From: Enchytraeus crypticus
Taxonomy: Eukaryota; Annelida; Clitellata; Enchytraeida; Enchytraeidae
NCBI GenBank assembly: GCA_905160935.1
Contig: CAJHZI010000649.1
Coordinates: forward strand, 3,104,001 to 3,168,000
Reading direction: 5' to 3'
DNA length: 64,000 nucleotides
Numbering within the stretch: position 1 is the stretch's first letter; each line of letters starts with the position of its first letter. Shown piece by piece: positions 47,046 to 56,528 of the stretch. The notes beneath the pieces are model-generated. The model saw only the letters and a list, made by a program, of their open reading frames with translations. It searched no databases and was not told the origin of the DNA. The position numbers were made by a program, and so were the translations under genes.

Positions 47046-50000
47046 ATGCCGAGATTGGAAGAAATAGCCTGCACTTACAGCGCCCTTATCCTAGCTGATG
47101 ATGATATTCCCATAACGGCAAGTACAGACTTGTGTATGAGGATATATGATATATGTAGCCTATATGAGGATTGTGTGTTAGTCTGTAAAGACTACAACTA
47201 CCCCATTACAGTAGAACTGCTACAAGTTCTGATATGGCCTCTGAAGGCCGTTATTCGTTTTTTTGACGGTCATTTCTCTAGCCATGTCATGGCCGATGAC
47301 CGATTTTCGATTCTACTTTATGGGTAGGCCTACCTGACTGATTTCTTGGTTATTTCTATGATTACTTGTATATGTGCTGCTGAAGATGCAGTTTGGCTAT
47401 ACTAATCAATTAAATAATTCGTAGTATATTCAATTTATTCAATCATAAAGCAATGTTTCTAGATGATTGAGGCTAAACGACCGAGACACAAGTGATTGAT
47501 TTATAGTTGTTTGCCAATGTAGTCCGTAATAGTCAATGCAAGTCTGCAAGAGCATCGTAGACCTTATTGCACACAATTCTCCTGCATTCTAATGTTAGAG
47601 TTTTAAAACTATTATGCACTTTATTATGCAGTAGTGAAATATATTTTTATGCTATACAGTCAATAAATAAGATAGTTAAGACCTTGGTATGGACCACGAA
47701 ATTAGATGGATGTGAAACTTGGACCTTAACGAAGGAAGCTATTAAGAAACTAGAGGCATTGGAAATGTGGATATGGAGAAAAATGGAAAGGATTAGCTGT
47801 ACTCAAAAGGTTACAAATGAGGATGTTCTGAAGAGAGTTGGTACAGATTGACAGTTGATAAATTTATTAAAAGAGGAAGAAGAGCTAGATAGGACACATT
47901 CTAAGGGGGGAGTCTACTAAAAAAGTCAAGAAGGGAGACTGGAAGGAAATAGAGGTAGAGGCAGGCCGAGATTAGGAATGTTAGATGATTAAAGATCCAT
48001 ACATATGTGGACGTGAAAAGGAAAGCTGAAGACAGAGAAGTGTGGCGACGTTATGTACCATGGACCTGCCAGTAGGCAGTGCACTAAAAGAGAGATAGTC
48101 AATCAACTGCTGTAGATTAGACAAGGGGTTTCTCATTAGCATAACGTATAATATAAAAAATAAATACCAATAAAACGATTGTAAGTAGTATACAATTATT
48201 ATCGTTCTGTCTGTCAGTGGAACGAGGGCACTTCATAATGTCTTAAACATTTGAGTGCAGGCTTGAAATGAACAAGTTTTATTCTTTGCTACACGCAGGG
48301 TCGGATCCAGAAATTCTTTAAGGGGGGGTCCGAAATTTTTTGAGAGTACACATTTTTTGCATATGGCCCCCCATTCTGGACATATGACGCAACCAGAGAA
48401 ATGCTGTGAGGGGAGGGTTCAATTTTTTTTCACTACTGCTTTCGGCTCATGGAGTGAGTGTATTGGTTAATTTTTCACCTCTGAAGAAACTCAGCGGATC
48501 TGGACGAATGCAAATGTGACCTAATATTTGGCGGTGGGAGGGCCTAAGTCCCTCCCAGCCAAGGCTGTTTGCAGTTTGCACCACTACTCCGGGTCCCAAT
48601 TCACATTTTTTACTTTCACCCTTTATTCCTCTTATAAAGTGGTTAAAGTGAAAATTAAGAGCTAGAGAAACAATTAATATATTTTGGGCCTCTTCATACA
48701 GGGCTCCTAGTATGCCAAATATGGGCCCCTAATCCCATATTTGAAAAAATTGAGCTAGTGGAGTACTGAGTTTCCTCTCGTACCACCCCCCACACGTAGA
48801 AATTGCCATAGAACCAACAAAAATATAATTTAAAAAAGTTTCGCCGGGCCTAAGGGGGGCCCCCTGGGCCCCCCTGGATCCGCCACTGGCTCCACGTCAT
48901 TTTTAGAAATCGATTATTAGTTTAGATCCTTTGTGAATTCTTTGATATTTAGTTTTTATATCAATCTATGCAGTCTCTAAGTGGCATACTGTAAATTGTA
49001 TTCTGATTTCTAGCTTATTTCAACTTACATAGAAATTTCTTTGTCATTTGCTGGGACTAGCAGGCAGTTTAGCAGTTTTTCTCTAAACTCAATAAAAATG
49101 TAGAAATACTCAGTTGAACTGATTTACAATTGATTGGTACTAGATATAATAATATAGATCCTATATGGCCGGAGACAATACTCTAGTGTATATAATTTAT
49201 TGTAATTTTGTTAGTATAAGTTAAGTAGGACGAGATTTAGAGGATTAGATCAGTCCACTCTTCGCCTATCAGAAATCGCTATCGTTTACCTTTCCATTGT
49301 GCATAAATTTAACACTACAATTAAGCTTGTAGCCTAAATTTTAGATTGGAATTTATCTCATATTTACCTTTTCAGGTGCGCCTTAAGCCCTACAACTCTT
49401 ACTTATTTTGAGACTTGACTGTTGTGCTCCTCCAATGGTAAAATTATCGCTTAATTTGCAACTGCCATTCATTGATTTACAGGCAGAGAAGATTAATACT
49501 ATCCTGAAAGCTGCCAATGTCAGTGTGGAATCAATATGGCCAAGTAAGTCACTTCTATGTATATTCACCTATTTCATGCAAAACCTTAAAGTGCATTGTA
49601 TTTCTTGTAGAGTTCTTATCTAGATTTAAAGCTGGTAAAGCTAAGGTTAACGTCAGTTTCCTCACTCGAAAGCGATGTCAGTAACGGGCGAGCTCAGGAT
49701 TTGAACCCCGCACATACTGATCCGCGGTCGAGTGTCTTACCGACTTCGCCACTGGCTCCAGCCGATTTTTCATGCGATTACTTTACGCGATTAGATTAGC
49801 CTAATGGTGCACTTAAGTTAAATTTAACGGCATTACCTTTCTTTAACTGTTAATTTCTAAAGTCTTTTCTGATTGATGGATATTCAATATAATTCATCTA
49901 TACCAGTAGGCGTATTACATATGCATTATTACTTGGCTTGGTGCGCGGTTAAAACCTAGCGCTCTCTCCGTCAGTGACATGCTATTCGAGCAGGAAACCG

Positions 50001-50296
50001 ACGTTAGACCTATTTTTCTTTTTATTGTCTTTTGCCACCTCTTAACTCTTAATTTAAGATTTTTAATTGCAGATCTGTTCGCCAGAGCGCTTGGCAGCGT
50101 TAGCGTCAAAGATCTCATCACAAATGTTGGCTCGCTAGCAGCTGCTGGAGGTGTGACGTCATCAGCAGAAGCGACTAGGTCAGCAGCTGTAGGTGGCGCA
50201 GCTGTAGGCCCTGCGGCTGAGGTGAAGAAAACGGAGGAAAAGAAAAAAGAGGAATCGGAAAGTGAAGATGAAGACATGGGATTTGGTATTTGCTAA
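47046..50296 (+). CDS. 60S acidic ribosomal protein P1, complete
   Basis: Component of the ribosomal stalk (P0-P1-P2), which recruits elongation factors. Coding exons 47046-47117, 49483-49543 and 50073-50296 give 118 residues. Residues 1-24 (ACTYSALILADDDIPIT) match the P1 N-terminal dimerisation region; AEKINTILKAANVSVESIWP and NLFARALGSVSVKDLITNVG complete the helical domain. An Ala-rich hinge (LAAAGG onward) and a charged tail EEKKKEESESEDEDMG follow. Intron 1 uses a GC donor (ACG|GCAAGT), the only in-phase junction found that joins the conserved halves. The last residues are MGFGIC, whereas most P-proteins end MGFGLFD. Poly(A) signal AATAAA at 50311. Intron 2 holds two SINE copies. Intron 1 holds an RTE relic and a hAT MITE. 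Confidence 0.95.
47655..48105 (+). pseudogene. RTE-type LINE, RT C-terminus and 3' end
   Basis: In RPLP1 intron 1. Reads DGCETWTLTKEAIKKLEALE, MWIWRKMERISCTQKVTNED and VLKRVGTD, then stops; the decayed continuation includes EIEVEAGRD and VDVKRKAEDREVWRRYVPW. The YGxETWxL ... RLxAFExWxxRRxLxIxW signature is typical of RTE/BovB-like LINE C-termini. It ends CCATGGACCTGCCAGTAGGC then AGAGA. Heavily truncated at the 5' end and interrupted by stops. Confidence 0.8.
48296..48888. mobile_element. Non-autonomous hAT-type transposon (MITE), 593 bp
   Basis: Terminal inverted repeats: CAGGGTCGGATCCAG at the left, and CTGGATCCGCCACTG at the right (reverse complement CAGTGGCGGATCCAG), each followed by a G-rich run. 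Flanked by an 8-bp target duplication, GCTACACG (48288-48295) and GCTCCACG (48889-48896), with one mismatch. Eight-base duplications and a CAG...CTG terminus are hAT hallmarks. No transposase ORF. Confidence 0.88.
49631..49765 (-). mobile_element. SINE family A, copy 4
   Basis: Minus-strand copy in RPLP1 intron 2, with GGTTAACGTCAGTTTCCTCA, CGAAAGCGATGTCAG, B-box complement GGATTTGAACC and the GCCACTGGCTCCAGC head. One of the best-preserved copies. Confidence 0.8.
49931..50012 (+). mobile_element. SINE family A-related fragment
   Basis: A GGTTAAAACC decayed B box, a GTCAGTGACATGCTATTCGA block and the tail GCAGGAAACCGACGTTAGAC. Lies just upstream of RPLP1 exon 3, with its end only about 60 bases before the acceptor. 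Confidence 0.55.
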
Positions 50297-50310
50297 ATTT
50301 TCTCTAAAGC

Positions 50311-50316
50311 AATAAA
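50311..50316 (+). terminator. Poly(A) signal of RPLP1
   Basis: AATAAA 14 bases after the stop codon, implying a very short 3' UTR, usual for ribosomal protein genes. Confidence 0.75.
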
Positions 50317-50510
50317 ATTCTTTAAAATCTTCGGTTAATTTTTATCCGTGTTCAGCTTCAGGGGAAGACTGCAGTATATTTAGTTTAACATAAAGTTTTG
50401 TTTGTAAAATTCGTATACGTTTGTTAATGCGCAATGGCAGAATGTGTCAGTCTTTTACAATGAAGAGTAGTTTTTGTTTGCTAGAGATGGTAAACTATTA
50501 TAAAGCACTG

Positions 50511-50511
<1 letters not shown>

Positions 50512-50581
<70 letters not shown>
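50512..50581. repeat. (AT)n microsatellite
   Basis: Uninterrupted AT run of about 70 bases. Confidence 0.97.
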
Positions 50582-50583
<2 letters not shown>

Positions 50584-52616
50584 CTAGACTATTCCATAGA
50601 TGACGATACCTGTGAAGTAAAGGTTAACGGTTTGACCATCTATTATGTTTATACGGATATTAGGTGAGTCTAACCGCGCTGAAATATGATACTACAGTTT
50701 TATCTCTATTTAGTGCTCGCTTACATAATCAGTGCAAAGCATAGATTCATGCGCAGTCTTTCACCTTGCTAGAGAAAGAGCATATCTTCGTATAACATTT
50801 CGCTAATCTTACCAGTTTAAAGCCTTTCTTTTAAGTGGTATCAAATCTCGAATGAATCCTTTTTCAGAAGAGAAATTAAGGCTTTGACTGTGATTTGCAT
50901 CGAACAAGACGAGGCAGATGCGATAAAAATTGGAGTACGAAAAATGACTAGAAGAGAATTGCAGAGCTTTGTAACAGCATGCTAGAAATGACGATTAGAT
51001 ACATTGCATACTTGCCTCCTGAAAGAATGCTACATCTCTGATGAGTAAGTATACCATACATAAGTGATAAGTGATAAGTGGTGATAAGTATACCCTACTG
51101 CCGAAGGTTGCTTCGCTTGTATCAAACAAGGCGCGTAATGTTGAGCATGATAACTGACTAAATGTTCTTGCAAACAAAACGAAGCCATTTTTTTCATTCC
51201 ATTTGTGGTCTGAACGTAGCTGAATTATTACTTCTAATTCTCTACATTCAACATAAATAGTCTGAAGTTTTCAACTGTGCAGTAGATACATGTAGGGTAA
51301 TATGCTAAAGAAATATATTTTCAAGTAATGAAAATTATTTTATATTTGCTCTTGTATTTCAGGTCTATTCGACTAAGCTTATGGAAAAACGCACCTGATG
51401 GATTCAGTGGCCACTCAAGCTCTTACTCTTTACAGAACAGCTGACATAGTTCAAATTGCACTAGCTTGATAGAAAGTAATGAAGCAACTGATTTGAATGA
51501 TCTTCTTGTGGTGCGGAAGCAGGAGTTAAATTTTTCTTACAATTTTATTTAAATTAATTTAGTCATTTGTATCGTTTTGTCTTCTGTAATTCTCATTCTC
51601 GCCTCTCACTTTTCTATTTCAACCATAATGCAGATATCATATGCTCTCTAGATCTTAACGTAATATCATTGTAAATAGCCGCTGTAAATATTCCTGTCAA
51701 ATTTAAAAGCATATGAGTCTGTTATTGTACCAGTGAATTAACTAAAACATTTGAGGATTACTTATTTAAAACTATTTAAAACCCATTGCCAATCATGATT
51801 TTTCTTCAAAATAAGACTTTGAAACAGAAGCTCAAATCTTAGCCTCAGTAATGTGCTGCAATTTCTTGATCAGAGATCTCTGATTAGAAGTATTGAAAAC
51901 TGAAGTTAAATACAATTAATATAATTCATTTATTCAATATTATTTCTGTAATTGAACGCCTTTTGGTGTTATTTAAGTTAAAAGTTTCAGAGTTACTTAT
52001 TTAATTCATAAAATATTGACAAATATAGGACTACATAATGTAAAGAGTACATGTAAATGTAATTTGTTTAGTCGTAGAACTGCAGTTTGTGCGTTTAATG
52101 TCATTGCTCAATAGTTATCATGACATTTAAATTTGCTAACGATGTAACGAAAATGTTACATTTCAATCTTAATTTAAATTTTAGATATTTTAAAAATTTT
52201 GGGAAAACTTGCTATTAATAGATCAGTTGTGTGAAATGTTTATTGTAATGTCGTATGTAAACTTATTTATTGTTTTCTACTCAAGATACTCGTTACTAAA
52301 GCAATAATAAACTAATTCTTATTTGCTCAAAATTGTTCACTCGATATTGCTCTGATTTTTTTACGAAATTGCTAAAGGATTGATTTGATTTGCTTGATTA
52401 GATAGATTTGATTTTGATTTCATAGATTGGTTTGTGTTTGGTTTGCTAACGGATTATCACTGATTATCTCAATAGTTACAGATAATCATATAAAGGATAA
52501 TTAATAATGGTACGTTTCATGTTTCTTCAACGATCAGATCTTTTGCTACTAATTGTTATAGTGCATTTATTAATATCGAATACTTTTTGTGTTGCGCACT
52601 AGTCAGCCTCTATTAA

Positions 52617-52955
52617 CTATCATCATCATCATCATCATCACAATTATCATCATCATTATTATCATCATCTTCTTCTTCATCATCATTATCATCATCATCA
52701 TCTTCTTCTTCTTCTTCATCATTATCATCATCACCATCTCTCCTTGAATCACAGTTTGACTATGATGGGGTTGCGAATTGACATTCTCCATTCCTCTCTG
52801 TCTCACAACGAATTTTTCCATTCGCTTAAGAAACTATTGTAGCTTTGAGGAGCCTAGACGCTCACCAAACGAACAGCCTCTCTGACATTGGTTTGAATCT
52901 TAGTGCTTTGTCGCCTTTTACTACTGTAGTCAACGATTGGTCTTCCTCTATTAAT
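52617..52955 (+). mobile_element. ATC-headed repeat family C, copy 4
   Basis: Long (ATC/TTC)n head (52617-52733), then CTTGAATCACAGTTTGACTA, GGGTTGCGAATTGACATTCT, CTTTGAGGAGCCTAGACGCT, CACCAAACGAACAGCC, TTAGTGCTTTGTCGCC. More diverged than copies 2 and 3 but extends furthest 3'. Confidence 0.75.
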
Positions 52956-54450
52956 TATGAATTTTAGAAATTTCAGTACAGTAATGAATGCTCCCAAAAA
53001 TTGCGAAGTTTTGCTAATACCCGACAGAGAGCTCTTCAGTATATTTGTCAAAAGTGGCCGCCTTAACATGGCATAGATAACAATTGTCCGTTAGAATGAC
53101 CCATACTGATTAATTTCTTAGCTGCCGCTTCAAAGATTTAAAAAGCCCAACATATCATTAACGATACAGTCGAAATTAATCGATCATCTTTGTGTTCCTT
53201 AAGTTAATGTAGACATAAGCATCTACAATTCTTTTGTAATTCTTATGTTTCTGCTGCGTTAATATCAAATCAAAGTCAATTTGAGAGATTGCGCTTTCTT
53301 CAGTTGCTATGAATTTGCCTTGGCGTCACATTTCATTATAATTTCAGATTCATGTTCTATTTGTCAGTTGGGTTTGTAATTAAGAATAAACAAAAAAGCC
53401 CGTAGGCGACAAGTGGTTAATAAAATTGCGTACATAAAAGAATATTTTCCGTTCAGGCGTACCTCTCATTTAAATTGTCACGACTAGTCCACAGAGGCCG
53501 ATGTTACATTGCGAAGGCGTTAACAAGTACATTGCTTTCAGATCAAGAAGAAAATGTTAGTTTTAATTGCTAGACTGTTCAGAAATTCAATGGACTGGTC
53601 GGCCTCGATTGTAAGGTCACTCTGTAAGAAGTAATTAAACTGCGTAAATTATTCTAAAGCAACGTTTGCATCAAAAACATTTTATTATCATTATGGCATT
53701 AAATTGTTTCATGAGTTATTAGACGATCAGATCAATTTGATGATGAATCTAATCAGATCATCAGATTTATCTATCAGATTTATCTGACAATGAATCTGAT
53801 CAGATGATCAGATCAATCTGACGATGAATCTTATTGGATGTTAGCTAAATTTTATTTGAATTATCGAATTTATTTTTGATCTTATTTAATAATAAGTTGG
53901 GCAATGCACGAGCAACTTCGAAGATTTTTTGGAAAAGGTAATAAATTTAAAGTCATCACCAGCGAGAGAGAGAGAGAAAGAGAGCGAAAGAGAAGAGAGT
54001 GCGTGAAGTGTATACCAAAAATGATATTTTAGCCTTCATTTTAAGGTATTCCAACCTCTAAGTTAAACACTAAAAAGCAATGTTCAATTTTTTGCACTCA
54101 AAATTATATTCAGCCAAGTTAACATCCCAAACATACCTGAAAGTTATTTTTATTAACGTACGCTATATCGAAGAGGAACTACAATTCAGAGGTAAATGCA
54201 GTTATCGCACTAACTTTCACATTTCCTAAACATTGTTTACAAAGAATATACAACCGATGATAGTAATGCATTATCACGACAATGCAAAAATATTTTTGTC
54301 TTTTAGCACAAGTAAAGACTTGGTGGTGATCATGCAGTGGCTCACCCAGTATATAGGCTTAGGGAGACACTCTTTTTGGGGAAATATTAGCATACACTTT
54401 AAAAACTTAATGTACCAGTACCTATATTTTCAACTAAGGCCTAATAAAAA
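52956..54450. other. Non-coding region
   Basis: Contains a short local repeat of GATCAGAT/ATGAATCT units (53720-53830) and a GA-rich run (53964-53998). No gene seen. Confidence 0.5.
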
Positions 54451-54585
54451 GCTAAAAAAAACTAAGGTTAACGTCAGTTTTCTCTCTCGAAAGCGATGCA
54501 GTAACGGGCGAGCCCAGGATTTGAACCCCACACATACTGATCGGCGGCCGAATATCTTACCGACGTCGCCACTGGCTTCAGCCAG
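54451..54585 (-). mobile_element. SINE family A, copy 5
   Basis: GGTTAACGTCAGTTTTCTCT, GGATTTGAACC B-box complement and CGCCACTGGCTTCAGCC head complement. Open frames crossing it on both strands are SINE-derived, not genes. Confidence 0.8.
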
Positions 54586-55219
54586 TGTCGACGTCGTACA
54601 AATAAAAACTTTACAAGTATCAGTGGGAGACATATCTTCCCCTTCTCCCATTTAACTGCCACCATGACCTAAACAAAGCGCCATGCGTACCTACAGTACC
54701 GAGTACCGTCACAGGACGAGACGGATGTGGTTCACGCCCTCAGATCCGATGAATGAGGAGTGGATTTTACCCCCACAATTTGTCAGCTTTAAGTCTCTCT
54801 TACTTTTAAGATGTGAAACTGCAAGATAGTATAAGTTGTGCACAATTTCAACATTTTAATTTTTCAGTTAATTTAATGAGTCTCGGCCATACTCGTTCAA
54901 TAGCAACTCTTAGCATAGTCTGCAGTTAAGTGCTGAACTATGGCTGAACCAGTTCTACATACAATAAGAATAAGAATTATTGTGGAAGAGCTGTACATTT
55001 ATATTACGTATGATGCAAATGCCATGAATTAAAAATAGCTAACGATTAATGTTAGATAGTAAAATAATAGCTTTTGAGAGTGTATTTTGTGCACTATCAA
55101 TAAGTCAAGTTGAAAGAATACACATAAAATAAGGAATTTTGTATTAAATTAGTCAGTCCGTAACAGAGAGAGAAAATTCTAAGATCAGAAAACGCTTAAG
55201 TCCAAACAGCTTTCTCTCG
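54586..55219. other. Non-coding region
   Basis: No gene or repeat recognised. Confidence 0.4.
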
Positions 55220-55365
55220 GTAGTGTACACCACGAAGCACTAAGCACACCACGAAGTTCTAAGCACAGCAAGAAGCACTAACACACCACGAAGCACTAAG
55301 CAAACCACGAAGCACATCACGAAGCACTGATGACATCATGAAGCACTGATGACACCACGTAGCAC
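55220..55365 (+). repeat. ~19-bp minisatellite
   Basis: Degenerate units of CACCACGAAGCACTAAGCA, then CACGAAGCACTGATGACAT variants, about eight copies. Confidence 0.9.
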
Positions 55366-55374
55366 CATGTATAT

Positions 55375-55379
55375 ACATG

Positions 55380-55451
<72 letters not shown>
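55375..55451. repeat. (AT)n(GT)n compound microsatellite
   Basis: AT run joined directly to about 24 GT units. Confidence 0.97.
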
Positions 55452-55453
<2 letters not shown>

Positions 55454-55598
55454 TGCATATATATGTAACATTTATTACTAAAATTATTATTATTATTACT
55501 AATGTTGTTATTAGAACTACTTAATGGATTGCATAAGTTAGTTTAAGGTAACAAATCGGTTTATCAATTTCTAAAGTGTACTTATTTTAACATTACAG

Positions 55599-55642
55599 CT
55601 CCCTCCTTTGAAATCGCCTTGCAGCAGTCGCTACGAGGACAG
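55599..55642 (+). other. Candidate upstream exon (44 nt) of the L1-like gene
   Basis: CATTACAG acceptor, a GC-richer 44-base segment, then GAGGACAG|GTAAGT donor (55643). A second donor GACAG|GTATGC lies 21 bases further (55664). It precedes the ATG exon by about 0.9 kb and might be a 5' UTR exon. Splice signals are its only support. Confidence 0.35.
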
Positions 55643-56124
55643 GTAAGTAGGCTGATTGGACAGGTATGCTGTAGTCTGTGACAGCAAGAAAAAGACAAGG
55701 ATTACAAATTCAGCGGATGTTTGCCTGGTCACGCTCTGTGAGTCATAAGAGATGCAGAAACATGATGACTGTCTGCGAAGTTACAATGTGAGTCATTAGC
55801 AAAGCACTGCGAGTAAAGACTATAGGTAATTATTATAACATGATGCACATAATACTATATGCGTTTAGGATTAGTGTATACTATAGTTACAACGATATGC
55901 TCAATCATATATGTCATGGTACGATTCAGTTTTAGTAGGAATTTCGGTGTAATGAAAGAATGTGTTGTAAAAATTGAAAAAAGCTAAAGTTACAACAACG
56001 AATATTCATATAGCATTCTGCCTAAAATAAAGCAATGAAGAATTGATAGATGCAGTCAATATTAACTTCTAGGTACAGTCAACATTCGCTGATAGATAGA
56101 GGCAATAATAACTGATAGATAAAA

Positions 56125-56261
56125 AAGCTAAAGCTAAAAAAGCTCCTGTTAGCGTCAGTTTCCTCACTCGAAAGCGATGTCAGTGACGGGAGAGCCCAGA
56201 ATTTGAGCCCCGCACATACTGATCCGCGGTCGAATATCTTACCCACATCAAAACTGGCCCC
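56125..56261 (-). mobile_element. SINE family A, copy 6
   Basis: GTTAGCGTCAGTTTCCTCAC, CGAAAGCGATGTCAGTGACG, B-box complement GAATTTGAGCC (decayed) and GATCCGCGGTCGAATATCTT. The head is truncated. Confidence 0.75.
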
Positions 56262-56528
56262 ATGTAAATAATATGTAATAAAAAGATGTAAATAAATAAT
56301 AATAGTAATAATAAATAATAAATAAAGTAAATAATGGCTGATAAATAAAGCAAATAACAGCTGTTAGATACAGTCAATACTAGCTGATGGATACAGTTAA
56401 GGTTAAAGAAAATTGACGTTGTATTTTGTAGCTAGGCACAATAGTACGATACTAGAAGTTTGCAGGATGAATCTGTAAATATATTCAGGAATAATATTGC
56501 TATTATTGGTGAAACTGAAATTTTAAAT

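Larger units (their letters stand above)
50297..52616. other. Intergenic region downstream of RPLP1
   Basis: RPLP1 poly(A) signal AATAAA at 50311-50316 and an (AT)n tract at 50512-50581. Otherwise no gene or repeat recognised. Confidence 0.5.

Noticed and set aside
47118-47327. Continuation of the P1 N-terminal frame past residue 24
   Set aside because: Similarity to P1 stops at the GC donor and resumes in frame at 49483.
49915-50277. 120-codon minus frame opposite RPLP1 exon 3
   Set aside because: Shadow of the Ala- and Glu/Lys-rich P1 coding strand.
54233-54665. Open frames on both strands around 54.2-54.7 kb
   Set aside because: Mostly SINE family A plus AT-rich sequence; no motif.
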